From an uncultured Saccharospirillaceae bacterium (lineage in GTDB: Bacteria > Pseudomonadota > Gammaproteobacteria > Pseudomonadales > Oceanobacteraceae): a DNA stretch of 64,000 nucleotides. Each line of letters starts with the position of its first letter. Position 1 is the stretch's first letter. Shown here in pieces: positions 27,701-37,066 of this stretch. Where the stretch lies: the NCBI GenBank assembly GCA_947503895.1, contig CANNFT010000003.1, positions 248,001 to 312,000 of the forward strand. Direction: 5' to 3'. Position numbers and translations under genes: made by a program. The notes beneath the pieces are model-generated. The model was given only the letters and a program-made list of their open reading frames with translations, ran no database searches and was not told the origin of the DNA.

Positions 27701-27933
27701 CTGATACACTGGATCAGCGTCAACATTTGACTGACTGCATTGGCTGAAGTTCAGTCAAAATTCGTTCGATTCTATTTTTATGCTCACCGTCACAAAAGGT
27801 TTCGGAATGCGTTCAATGTGTAAAATATGAATCTCTATGGCATTGAATGACTGTGATACGCATACTATGACTTGTCAGCACTACCGCACGCAATGCTTAG
27901 CCTGCGCTGAGCATTGCGTCGTTTAAAAATATT

Positions 27934-29664
27934 CTAGACTGCAACGGTTATGATGTCTTCTGTTGGTATGTTTTTACGTCCACCCAACTCATCAATAATT
28001 TTATCGGCTACACGAAATGAATTTGCGTAAATCGTCCAAGTGTAAGGGACGCTGCCTCCCGTTGGCATAAAGCTTCCGTCGGAAACATACAAATTTTCAA
28101 CATCATGTACACGACAGTCTGGGTTTAGAACGGACTGAGTGGGATCAGTACCAAATCGACATCCACCCGCGAGTAAATTTGTAGCGGGTGCACCAGAGGC
28201 AAAATAAACAACATTTTCTGCTCCCATTTGTTTCAGTACATCAGCCCCTTTTGATACAAGATACCATCCTACTTGTAAATTGCGAACGTGACTGCTGACT
28301 TTCACTTTAGCGACGGGTAGGCCCCATTGGTCGGTAGTGGTTTCATCTAAAGACACATGGCAATCATCATTGGGCATAAAGTCGCAGAACGCTTCAATTT
28401 TTAAAAATTTACCTTCCGTAAAATGTGCTTCTAGCTTGCGTTTTAAAGGTTTGCCCCAGATTAAGCCGTCACGACCATTAATTTGTCGAATGGAACGCAC
28501 GACGGGATTTGGATGAAGATGCACAAAATCAATGGTGCCACCTTTTTGGGGGCTGTCGAAGAATTGCTTGTCTTTAATGACATACCAATCTTGCACGGCA
28601 CGATTTACAAAAGTGCCAAATTCATGCATGTCTTTAGCTTTTTGTTCGGATAAGTTGGAATATAAAACACGTCCTGAACCTGCACCACCTGCCGCAAATA
28701 ATAAATTTTTACCGACTTGTCCGTGATTATTGCCTAGGCCATTAGGATGTTTGACGCCTTTGGACATCAGTAAAAGTCGACTGGTTTCTATAGCTTGACA
28801 AGCCACCACATAAATTCGTGCGTTCACGCCTTTCACATCATTATGTTTGTCGATGTATTTAACATGCGTAATTTTGCCGGTTTGATCGCTCTCTAATTTG
28901 GCAACCATCGCTTCTGTTATCACTTTACAGCGTCCGGTTTTGACCGCTTGGTCTAATAGTGCGGCACGTGAACTGCCTTTTGCTCCTGTCGCACAGCCGT
29001 AATTACCACAGTAACCGTTGTAGCTACAGCTGGAACGATTTAAAGCGGGTCGGGATAGAACAGCTCTAGGTGTAGGAATCGCATGAATACCTAATGTGTC
29101 ACATGCTTCATCAATCAAGTCAGATACTGGATGTTCTGCTGTGGGCGGGTAGGGGAAGTTTGCACTTGAACGCGGCTCTTGGTGTGGGTGCTTAACCACT
29201 TTGCCTGAAACGCCTACCACACGCTCTACTTTATCGTAATAAGGCTCTAAGTCATGGTAGCTAATGGGCCAGTCTGCAACGTTGCCTCCTTCAACCGCCC
29301 CAAACTCACTTTTTAAGTGAAAGTCTACGGGCTTTAAGCGGTGGAAAAAGCCGCTCATAAAATTGCTCGAACCACCGACAACATTGCCGTTCCAAAAATT
29401 CCAACCGGATCGGTAAGTGTTTTTTGTATGCCATTTACCTTGATCGTCGTCGTATTGAACGACGTGTGGTTCTTTACGCAAGTCAGGTGTAAAAGTGCTG
29501 CGTAAACTAGACGCCAGTTCATCCTTCGCAAAGTCTTTTTCGGTGTGCCATTTACCTTTTTCCAAGACAACGACTGAAAAGCCCGCTTCGGCTAGACTAT
29601 AAGCGATAGGGCCACCACCCGCTCCACTGCCAATGACACACACATCAAATTCATATTTCATCAT
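27934..29664 (-). CDS. GMC-family FAD-dependent dehydrogenase
   Basis: This 576-residue flavoprotein has the dinucleotide-binding motif CVIGSGAGGGPIAYSLAEAGF at the N-terminus. Family motifs include VVGGSSNFMSGFFHRL and the C-terminal NLYVSDGSFMPTGGSVPYTWTIYANSFRVAD. No signal peptide is visible. It sits 23 bases downstream of a gluconate 2-dehydrogenase subunit 3-like gene, the usual pairing for multisubunit alcohol or sugar dehydrogenases. The cysteine-rich segment SCSYNGYCGNYGC is typical of this subgroup. The substrate is unknown and no cytochrome subunit is adjacent. Confidence 0.9.
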   Translation of the reverse strand: MMKYEFDVCVIGSGAGGGPIAYSLAEAGFSVVVLEKGKWHTEKDFAKDELASSLRSTFTPDLRKEPHVVQYDDDQGKWHTKNTYRSGWNFWNGNVVGGSSNFMSGFFHRLKPVDFHLKSEFGAVEGGNVADWPISYHDLEPYYDKVERVVGVSGKVVKHPHQEPRSSANFPYPPTAEHPVSDLIDEACDTLGIHAIPTPRAVLSRPALNRSSCSYNGYCGNYGCATGAKGSSRAALLDQAVKTGRCKVITEAMVAKLESDQTGKITHVKYIDKHNDVKGVNARIYVVACQAIETSRLLLMSKGVKHPNGLGNNHGQVGKNLLFAAGGAGSGRVLYSNLSEQKAKDMHEFGTFVNRAVQDWYVIKDKQFFDSPQKGGTIDFVHLHPNPVVRSIRQINGRDGLIWGKPLKRKLEAHFTEGKFLKIEAFCDFMPNDDCHVSLDETTTDQWGLPVAKVKVSSHVRNLQVGWYLVSKGADVLKQMGAENVVYFASGAPATNLLAGGCRFGTDPTQSVLNPDCRVHDVENLYVSDGSFMPTGGSVPYTWTIYANSFRVADKIIDELGGRKNIPTEDIITVAV

Positions 29665-29687
29665 TCACTGCCTTTTTGATTGTGCTA

Positions 29688-30236
29688 TTACAGCTGAGTA
29701 TATTTTACGGAAGGGCGAGGAAATCCTGGCGTGTGGTCTAGCCATTTCCAGCCAACTTGATCGGGATTACCGCCATAGATAGGGTCTGTTAATAGCGCTT
29801 CTAACAAATAGTTTAATAGCGTCGTGATCCAAGCATATCCTTCTGTTGATTTTTCAAACTCGCGTAGAGCGGTTTCTTTTTCCTTATCATTAAGTTGGTT
29901 AAAAGGGCGTTGAAATAATGTTTGAGATAACGCTTGAAGAGATATCAGACCTTGGGGGATAAACTGACGGTCTTGTTCATCAAAATCTGGGTCTGTAACC
30001 ACCCACAACAAATAGGCTTGAGCATTCACATCTTTCGCGCCGGGAGAATGCTGTTCGCTGGGTAGCAGAAATTGTTGCACCTCGCCTATTTCTTGCCATT
30101 GTTTTTCAGACACTCCGCTATCGACAGAATGTTCCCGCGATTGCATTGGGCTGCAGCCTGTCAGTCCTGCTAGTGGTGTTCCTGCGGCCATGAGGGTGCC
30201 GGAACTTCGCATGACAAATTGTCTTCTACTGATCAT
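29688..30236 (-). CDS. Gluconate 2-dehydrogenase subunit 3-like protein
   Basis: This 182-residue protein starts MISRRQFVMRSSGTLMAAG, a twin-arginine signal, and has a TGC lipobox-like end (AGLTGCS). It matches the small subunit family that accompanies GMC flavoproteins, with the segment EQDRQFIPQGLISLQALSQ and GWKWLDHTPGFPRPSVKY at the C-terminus. It probably helps carry the large subunit across the membrane as a co-folded complex. It is the middle gene of a three-gene minus-strand group. Confidence 0.85.
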   Translation of the reverse strand: MISRRQFVMRSSGTLMAAGTPLAGLTGCSPMQSREHSVDSGVSEKQWQEIGEVQQFLLPSEQHSPGAKDVNAQAYLLWVVTDPDFDEQDRQFIPQGLISLQALSQTLFQRPFNQLNDKEKETALREFEKSTEGYAWITTLLNYLLEALLTDPIYGGNPDQVGWKWLDHTPGFPRPSVKYTQL

Positions 30237-30289
30237 GTTTCGTGCTCTCGAATACGTGGGTTACGGCGATCACTTTACTGAGTGGTAGT

Positions 30290-30886
30290 TTAATGGTCTT
30301 CTGGTGTGGGGTCGGCGACGACTGCTTGAAGCATCCAACTCATCCATTGAGGTTTTAAATACCCAGTTTTCACAACGAGTTGATGATCGTTGGCATCAAA
30401 TACGGCGGTAGTCGGGGTGGCGTATTCTTTAAATCGATCCACAATCGGCGTCACGGTGTCGCCATCTTTTACCCGAACTGGAATAAAATGCTGGCGAATA
30501 TATTGGACTATTTCAGGATCTTGGTAGGTCGTTTCATCCATTTTTTTACAATAGCCGCACCATACTGCTGAAACATCTACGAGTACTAACTTGCTTTCTT
30601 TTTTGGCTTGTTCGAAGACATCATCGGTCCAGGCTTGCCACTCTACCCGCTGCACCTTGTCGCTCATTTTTTCTGAATCTTGTGAATCAAGAGTAGGGTT
30701 TATTTCTGCATTGGCCAAACGCACAGCCGCCATTAACAGGATCAATGTGAGGAGGCGAGTCGACTGAATCGAAAATCTAAAAAGTGAATGGCTGGCAGAC
30801 ATCAAAGCTGGCATAGGTTCTACTCGCTGTAAAGGAATGTTAAGAGCGCGTGCAATTAAAGACCGGCATGATCTGGATAGGTTCAT
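30290..30886 (-). CDS. Periplasmic thioredoxin-like protein
   Basis: This 198-residue protein has a hydrophobic signal (TRLLTLILLMAAVRLANA) and a thioredoxin domain. The active site reads SAVWCGYCKKMDETTY, close to the DsbD gamma-domain type (WCxxCK). The cis-proline region is EYATPTTAVFDANDH. It may supply reducing power in the periplasm or insert the cofactor of the dehydrogenase encoded downstream. The start is uncertain: ATG 30886, 30814 or 30802, the last giving a typical signal peptide. Confidence 0.85.
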   Translation of the reverse strand: MNLSRSCRSLIARALNIPLQRVEPMPALMSASHSLFRFSIQSTRLLTLILLMAAVRLANAEINPTLDSQDSEKMSDKVQRVEWQAWTDDVFEQAKKESKLVLVDVSAVWCGYCKKMDETTYQDPEIVQYIRQHFIPVRVKDGDTVTPIVDRFKEYATPTTAVFDANDHQLVVKTGYLKPQWMSWMLQAVVADPTPEDH

Positions 30887-31132
30887 ACCTCATTTGTAAT
30901 TCTTATCCATTTTGTGAAAATGAACCAGCTTGCGTGCAGCATTGCCTTGATAGCGGCGATATAAATCCATGCGTCAAGGTTCGCTAAACCAATTACAATA
31001 TAGTGGTGCTCTATCGATAGAACTTTGAAATATATGCGGCTGTGGGGCTGGTTTAAGGCATGGAAGCAAGCGTGCTATGAACGCCACAGACAATAGGGCG
31101 AGTGCGTAGCACGCTAGAAAATAGAAGGAGGC

Positions 31133-31912
31133 TTAGGCGTTAGTGGCATTCCATTGGCAACACTGATCAAGCGTCACACCCTCTCCACCAAAGATATCCA
31201 GAGCGCTGCCGATGGTGAGATCAACACGCCCGCCAGATAGGCGATGGACAAGCTTAAGGTCGTCTAAGGATCTCGCTCCACCGGCATAGGTCATCGGGAT
31301 GTGGGCGTGTTGACCGAGTAATTGAACCAAGGACTCATCAATGCCTCCCTGTAAACCTTCTACATCAGCTGCATGAATTAAAAATTCTGAACAGTGATTT
31401 GCCAATTCCGCCAACGTATCCGCTGTGATTTGGGTTTTGGTAATGGTGTTCCAACGGTCGGTGGCAATATTCCATCCGGTAGGGGTTTTGCGGCAGCTTA
31501 GATCAAGCACGAGGTTTTCCTTGCCGACTTCAGCTTGAAGGCGTTCTAAATTTGCCCAAGAGAATTCCCCACCTTCGAATAGGGCTGATGTAACAATTAC
31601 ATGACTGGCACCGGCGTTCAGGTAATCCGAGGCGTTCTCGTGATTGACGCCACCCCCAAATTGCAAACCTTGAGGCCAAGTTTTAAGCGCTTTTAGAACT
31701 TCTTCTTGATTGCCTGCCCCCAAAGCAATGACATGGCCACCTTCTAGATTGTTATCTCGATACAAAGCCGCGTAATACGCCGCATCATGTTGGCTGACAA
31801 AGTTGGTATCGGCACCATCGTCATTCAGGCTACCGCCGACGATTTGTTTTACTTTGCCTTGATGTAGGTCGATACAGGGTCGAAATAGAGTCACGAGGCT
31901 TAATCCAGTCAA
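31133..31912 (-). CDS. hisA: HisA isomerase of the eukaryotic (HIS6) type
   Basis: This 259-residue TIM-barrel protein is closest by eye to fungal and plant HIS6 rather than bacterial HisA. It opens TLFRPCIDLHQGKVKQIVGG and has GGHVIALGAGN, LQFGGGVNHENA, GASHVIVTSALFEGG, LDLSCRKTPTGWN, and the C-terminal GRVDLTIGSALDIFGG. The two catalytic aspartates are in CIDLH and LDLSC. The enzyme isomerises ProFAR to PRFAR in histidine synthesis. It stands alone, outside any his operon. A normal bacterial hisA may exist elsewhere in the genome, in which case this could be redundant or replaced. Confidence 0.88.
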   Translation of the reverse strand: MTGLSLVTLFRPCIDLHQGKVKQIVGGSLNDDGADTNFVSQHDAAYYAALYRDNNLEGGHVIALGAGNQEEVLKALKTWPQGLQFGGGVNHENASDYLNAGASHVIVTSALFEGGEFSWANLERLQAEVGKENLVLDLSCRKTPTGWNIATDRWNTITKTQITADTLAELANHCSEFLIHAADVEGLQGGIDESLVQLLGQHAHIPMTYAGGARSLDDLKLVHRLSGGRVDLTIGSALDIFGGEGVTLDQCCQWNATNA

Positions 31913-32013
31913 AGGCTACAAATGTAGGCCAAGTATAACTTATTCATAATTTTAGAGTCGAAGATTTAGGATTTAATGGTTAGCCATGCAAATTGAACTG
32001 CATAGCCATGTAT

Positions 32014-33672
32014 TTACATTGCCAGTACGGCTGTATCATTTACTTTAGGTTTGTCGATTAGGCTGAATGTAGGATCAACCTCCCAGGTTCTCCCAAGGTC
32101 AGTGCTGAATTTCAATGTGTCGACGTTACATAGCATGAATATTTTTGCTTGGGTCGATATCTCAGGAATTAGCCCATAACACCTTTCAGATTGACTTGAT
32201 TGTAATACCTTTTTTACAGCAGGTTTACTGCCTGTATTAATGTTTATGAGTCTTAGGTCTTGATAAGTCATCTGATTTCTGGTGTGTGAATCTAGATCGC
32301 TAAGACTGTATTGAGCACTAGCGATAAGAAAAGAATTACCATCCTCAAGCAAAATAGGAGGATATTTCTTTGGTTGAATGAACTTATAATGAGTTGATTC
32401 ATAGAAGGGATTCCATGATTTTCCATCGTCTGTGCTGAAGTGATAGTTTCCCGTGTAGGTTGTGGCAGTATAAATACCATTACCACTATTTTTGGATATA
32501 TGCGCTAGGTCATAGCTACTAGTTTTTTCCCATACAGATTTTTTAAGACTGTAACGATTACCATAAGCATGAATTATGAGTTCGTTTTCTGCACTGATAT
32601 TTACGGAAAATGCTTCAGTCACACCATCAAAAATATTCATGTCGATACGCTGAATCTCTAAGAGATCTGAGTTTATACTTGTCGCAGAATAAGCTATGAC
32701 ACCTCTATTAGATTTTGTGACTATATATAATTGTCCGTTCACATGAATAATTTTCTTGGCATTGTCAATTTGGCGAATAAATTTAGCTTGCGACAAGCCA
32801 ATATCACTGGCTAGCGATTGGTGAATTTCACCGCTATTAGTTGTAATTAGATAGGTATCATTAAATAGTGTGATATCGGTAATTTCATCGTCACTTCGTA
32901 ATTTGTAGTGTGCCCATTTATCTCCATGTAAAATAGACCAAGAGCCTAATTTTCCATATGCCACTGCTGCGCCATTGGCAAGTGTCTTGAATGACTTTCG
33001 TAGCCCTGGTCTGATCACGTCGTTGTTGCTATCTACAATATGTGCATGGTTTACGGTTTCCATGTTAAATATTTTTTCAGCTACTTTAGACTTGCTCTTG
33101 TCTTTTATAATTAACTCTTTAAGTATGTAGTTGTTATCTTTTTTCTTTTGGAAGGCTGAACCTGGTAGTGGGCTATAATTGTCCTTGTACCGTAACTTGC
33201 CACCACGGCTAAAGATTGTTGCTGGTGTGGTGGGGTGGAAAGTGATGGAGCCAAGGTTTAAAATTTTATTTTTCTCTATGGTGAATTCTATGCGTGAACT
33301 GAGTAGGTATGTGTGGAAAATACTCGGGTAATCATTTATAAATTCTTGAGCATGCAATCCAGATATTATATATCTACCTTCTGGTAGTGTTTTATAAAAT
33401 GAATTTTGGTGCTCCCCGCCAATCGTTCGTAAAAATATTTTATCGCGACTGATTTTGTTTTGCTTGGATACTTTTCGAATGACTAAAGTGCTCCATCCCC
33501 TGTGATCTTCTGTAACCTCCTCATTATTCGCATTGAGTGAAACTATTAAAAACCCCTCATTAGCTTTTAACTCAGGTAAATATAAGTCGCTAGGTACACA
33601 AGCTGTAGTAACAAGCAAGGTGATTGAAATACACATTGCTACTATGATTTTTGGCATTTGAATCCATCTCAA
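32014..33672 (-). CDS. Lipoprotein with Asp-box repeats, function unknown
   Basis: This 552-residue protein has a lipoprotein signal ending TTACVPSD. The C-terminal two thirds look like a beta-propeller, with two Asp-box (BNR) motifs, FSTDDGKSWNPF and FSTDLGRTWEVD, the sialidase-type S-x-D-x-G-x-T-W pattern. There is no catalytic arginine triad that I can identify, so it is more likely a structural or binding propeller than a sialidase. The base composition is more AT-rich than its neighbours, suggesting recent acquisition. It is flanked by the acnB terminator. Confidence 0.7.
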   Translation of the reverse strand: MRWIQMPKIIVAMCISITLLVTTACVPSDLYLPELKANEGFLIVSLNANNEEVTEDHRGWSTLVIRKVSKQNKISRDKIFLRTIGGEHQNSFYKTLPEGRYIISGLHAQEFINDYPSIFHTYLLSSRIEFTIEKNKILNLGSITFHPTTPATIFSRGGKLRYKDNYSPLPGSAFQKKKDNNYILKELIIKDKSKSKVAEKIFNMETVNHAHIVDSNNDVIRPGLRKSFKTLANGAAVAYGKLGSWSILHGDKWAHYKLRSDDEITDITLFNDTYLITTNSGEIHQSLASDIGLSQAKFIRQIDNAKKIIHVNGQLYIVTKSNRGVIAYSATSINSDLLEIQRIDMNIFDGVTEAFSVNISAENELIIHAYGNRYSLKKSVWEKTSSYDLAHISKNSGNGIYTATTYTGNYHFSTDDGKSWNPFYESTHYKFIQPKKYPPILLEDGNSFLIASAQYSLSDLDSHTRNQMTYQDLRLININTGSKPAVKKVLQSSQSERCYGLIPEISTQAKIFMLCNVDTLKFSTDLGRTWEVDPTFSLIDKPKVNDTAVLAM

Positions 33673-33716
33673 TCAAATTTTTTAATTAATTTTATAAATA
33701 GAACATGATTATAAAC

Positions 33717-33752
33717 GAAAAAAGCTCAAGCAGCGTTAGCTACTTGAGCTTT
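33717..33752 (-). terminator. Rho-independent terminator of acnB
   Basis: AAAGCTCAAG and CTTGAGCTTT pair perfectly around a 12-base loop. On the minus strand the stem is followed by TTTTTTCGTTT. It lies about 70 bases past the acnB stop. Confidence 0.85.
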
Positions 33753-33822
33753 AAAGAACAACTTTATGGCAGTCCATTGCAAAAAATACCGCCTAAAACT
33801 TAAACGGTATTCATCTTAAGCA

Positions 33823-36426
33823 TTAAGCGTCAGTTGCAATGACTGCAGTCGCCGCTTTCTTCGTGTACTCATCCATCTTGTCGAAGTTTAAGTACTTGTA
33901 GATTTCGTCAGACATGCTGTCGAGATTCTTTGCATATTCCATGTATTCTGCTGTTGAAGGCAATTTACCTAGAATGGCACCAACAGCTGCTAGCTCAGCA
34001 GATGTTAGGTAAACATTGGCACCGTCACCGAGGCGGTTAGGGAAGTTACGAGTAGAAGTAGACAATACGGTAGACTTAGCCGCTACTCGTGCTTGGTTAC
34101 CCATGCACAATGAACAACCTGGCATCTCAGTGCGAACGCCAGAAGTACCGTAGATGTTGAAGTAACCTTCTTCCATCAACTGTGCTTCGTCCATCTTCGT
34201 TGGTGGCGACATCCAGAAGCGTGTTTTCAGACCCGCTTTGTTTTGCGCCAACAATTTACCCGCAGCACGGAAGTGTCCGATGTTGGTCATACAAGAACCA
34301 ATGAAGACTTCGTCTACTTTATCGCCAGCGACGTCAGAAAGCGTTTTAGCGTCATCTGGATCGTTAGGGCAGCAAACGATAGGCTCTTTGATGTCAGCCA
34401 AATCGATTTCGATAACATGCTTGTACTCAGCATCTTTATCCGCACGTAGTAGTGCAGGGTTAGCCAACCAGTCTTCCATCGCTTTGGCACGACGTTCAAG
34501 CGTACGTGGATCGCCGTAACCTTCAGCAATCATCCAACGTAGCATGACGATGTTAGATCGTAGGTATTCAGCAATCGATTCTTCAGAAAGGTTGATGGAG
34601 CAACCTGCAGCAGAACGTTCAGCAGATGCATCAGACAGTTCGAATGCTTGCTCAACGGTTAGGTCTTCAAGGCCTTCGATTTCTAGTACGCGACCAGAGA
34701 ATTCGTTGATCTTACCTTTCTTTTCAACGGTCAGAAGACCTTGCTTGATGCCGTACAAAGGAATCGCGTGTACTAGGTCACGTAGCGTGATACCTGGTTG
34801 CATTTTACCTTTGAAGCGAACCAATACAGACTCAGGCATATCAAGTGGCATGACGCCAGTTGCAGCAGCGAAAGCGACTAGACCAGAACCTGCAGGGAAT
34901 GAAATACCCATAGGGAAACGGGTGTGAGAGTCACCACCTGTCCCCACAGTGTCTGGTAACAACATGCGGTTCAACCAAGAGTGGATGATACCGTCGCCTG
35001 GGCGAAGGGCTACGCCACCACGTGTTTGAATGAAATCAGGCATGGTGTGCTGCATTTCAACGTCAACTGGCTTTGGATAAGCAGCCGTGTGGCAGAAAGA
35101 CTGCATCACTAAATCAGACTGGAAACCAAGACATGCAAGGTCTTTCAGTTCGTCACGCGTCATCGGGCCAGTAGTATCCTGAGAACCTACGGTCGTCATT
35201 TTTGGCTCACAGTAAGTGCCAGGGCGCACGCCTTGACCTTCAGGCAAGCCACAAGCACGGCCAACCATTTTTTGAGCCAGAGTGAAACCTTTTGTGCCGG
35301 CTTCAGGGTCAACCGGTAGGCGGAAAATGTCAGTAGCGCCCAATCCTAAAGCTTCACGTGCTTTCGTGGTTAGACCACGACCAATGATAAGGTTGATTCG
35401 GCCGCCTGCTTGGACTTCATCAAAAATCACTTCAGATTTAATTGTGATGTCAGAAACCACTTCACCCGCTTCGTTTAAAATTTTGCGGTCGTATGGGCGA
35501 ATTTCAACGACATCACCCATGTTGATGTTGTCGACTGGGGCTTCAAATACAAGTGCGCCAGCATCTTCCATGGTGTTGAAGAAGATAGGAGCCACTTTAG
35601 AACCGAAACACACACCACCGGTGCGCTTGTTTGGAGTACCAGGCATGTCGTCGCCGAAGAACCAAAGTACAGAGTTTGTGGCTGACTTACGAGAAGAGCC
35701 GGTGCCCACAACGTCACCGATAAAGGCAACCGGTAGGCCTTTAGCTTTCAGGTCTTCAATTTGTTGCATCGGGCCAGTAACACCGTGTTCTTCAGGTGTT
35801 AAGCCGTCACGAGTCATTTTGAATGCTGCCCGAGCATGCAGTGGGATATCTGGGCGAGACCATGCATCAGGTGCTGGTGATAGGTCATCAGTATTAATTT
35901 CACCCGTGACTTTGAAGATCGACATTTTGATGCTTTCTGCAACTTTGTCTTTCTTCGTGAACCATTCAGCGTTGGCCCAAGATTCAATCAATTCTTTAGC
36001 AACAGCATTACCAGCATTCATTTTGTCTTGAACGTCATTGAATGCATCAAACATCAGTAGGGTGTGCTTCAACTCTTCGCCTGCTAGCTTAGCAAGGTCT
36101 GCGTCGTCCAATAGCTCAACCAAAGTTGCAATGTTGTATCCACCTTGCATCATGCCTAAAAGCTGAACGGCTTTCTCTTTTGATACCAATGAACACTCAA
36201 CTTCACCTTTAACAATCGCAGTTAGGAAGGCAGCTTTAACGTAGGCAGCTTCGTCTACGCCCGGTGGAATTCGATTTTCTAGAAGATCAACCAGAGTGGC
36301 TTCTTCGCCCGCTGGTGGGTTTTTCAGCAGCTCAACCAAACCAGCAGTTTGTTCAGCGTTCAGTGGCTTAGGTGGTACACCTTGCTCTGCACGTTCGGCA
36401 ACGTGGGCGCGATATGCTTCTAACAC
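33823..36426 (-). CDS. acnB: Aconitate hydratase B (bifunctional with 2-methylisocitrate dehydratase)
   Basis: This 867-residue TCA-cycle enzyme interconverts citrate and isocitrate and may also act in the methylcitrate cycle. The N-terminal HEAT-like domain (AcnB-specific) starts LEAYRAHVAERAEQGVPPKP. The swivel domain follows (GDVVGTGSSRKSATNSVLW), and the [4Fe-4S] cysteines are in CCPNDPDD-adjacent, GSCMTNIGHFRAAGK and PGCSLCMGNQAR segments. The start is GTG 36426: the family begins at MLEAYR, and GAGGAAGAG precedes this codon. The frame extends 17 codons upstream to an ATG at 36477 that has no homology support. Confidence 0.96.
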   Translation of the reverse strand: MLEAYRAHVAERAEQGVPPKPLNAEQTAGLVELLKNPPAGEEATLVDLLENRIPPGVDEAAYVKAAFLTAIVKGEVECSLVSKEKAVQLLGMMQGGYNIATLVELLDDADLAKLAGEELKHTLLMFDAFNDVQDKMNAGNAVAKELIESWANAEWFTKKDKVAESIKMSIFKVTGEINTDDLSPAPDAWSRPDIPLHARAAFKMTRDGLTPEEHGVTGPMQQIEDLKAKGLPVAFIGDVVGTGSSRKSATNSVLWFFGDDMPGTPNKRTGGVCFGSKVAPIFFNTMEDAGALVFEAPVDNINMGDVVEIRPYDRKILNEAGEVVSDITIKSEVIFDEVQAGGRINLIIGRGLTTKAREALGLGATDIFRLPVDPEAGTKGFTLAQKMVGRACGLPEGQGVRPGTYCEPKMTTVGSQDTTGPMTRDELKDLACLGFQSDLVMQSFCHTAAYPKPVDVEMQHTMPDFIQTRGGVALRPGDGIIHSWLNRMLLPDTVGTGGDSHTRFPMGISFPAGSGLVAFAAATGVMPLDMPESVLVRFKGKMQPGITLRDLVHAIPLYGIKQGLLTVEKKGKINEFSGRVLEIEGLEDLTVEQAFELSDASAERSAAGCSINLSEESIAEYLRSNIVMLRWMIAEGYGDPRTLERRAKAMEDWLANPALLRADKDAEYKHVIEIDLADIKEPIVCCPNDPDDAKTLSDVAGDKVDEVFIGSCMTNIGHFRAAGKLLAQNKAGLKTRFWMSPPTKMDEAQLMEEGYFNIYGTSGVRTEMPGCSLCMGNQARVAAKSTVLSTSTRNFPNRLGDGANVYLTSAELAAVGAILGKLPSTAEYMEYAKNLDSMSDEIYKYLNFDKMDEYTKKAATAVIATDA

Positions 36427-37066
36427 AGTCTCTTCCTCATTTAATTGTCCTGAGAATCGGCTTATGGCCCTTCCCAAGTGGAGCGTTTATGACTCACTCC
36501 TAAAATTAGCCGCGGAATTATAGGTTAGGAGGGCCTTAGAATTAAAGTAAGCCTAGACTCTTTTGGTTATAAATCAGAGATATTCCGCTTATACCGGCTA
36601 TTCATCAAGTGAATGTAGCGCATTTTTTAGTCATTCTCTTGTCGATGCACTAAATGATGGCCAAAAGGGTCATCCATAATTGAAGATTTATTCAGTTTGT
36701 TGCGAGCCAATCTCATCTAAACATTTTGATGATGGTGGCAATTCAGTTTGCGTTTGGGTCGGCGTCACACGTTTTGAGCAAACCTTTCGAACCGACTCGG
36801 CATCAAGCCAAAGTCAGCTAATCAACGGCTACGAATTTTGAATTCCCGTGCCATAATTTCACACTTGAAGGCGCCGTTCTTGAACCATCCAATACGATGG
36901 TTTTAGTTATAACTCTCTGTCCTTTAAGAACATATAGCTGTGTTAAACTGAAACCAAGATGCGAACGTTAAGTGCGGTTTCTTAACTTCGACCGTGCCTT
37001 TATGACGAGAGACAATGCCATGCCACGAAATTCAAACCATCGCACCCATCCAGTGTTGCACTCGAT
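36427..37066. other. Divergent promoter region between acnB and the Kef-type antiporter
   Basis: About 640 bases carry the acnB promoter to the left and the antiporter promoter to the right. A small hairpin, AACCATC/GATGGTT, lies at 36883-36902. No gene was recognised. Confidence 0.45.

Noticed and set aside
30867..30880. CATGATCTGGATAG resembles the conserved core of a TPP riboswitch on the plus strand
   Set aside because: It lies antisense to the N-terminal part of the thioredoxin-like gene, lacks the CTGAGA helix, and no thiamine gene is nearby.
36427..36477. ATG 36477 as the acnB start
   Set aside because: The extra 17 residues are not conserved and GTG 36426 has the ribosome site.
36883..36902. 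Small hairpin AACCATC/GATGGTT as a terminator
   Set aside because: It is short, lies in a divergent promoter region, and has no coding gene directly upstream on the plus strand.
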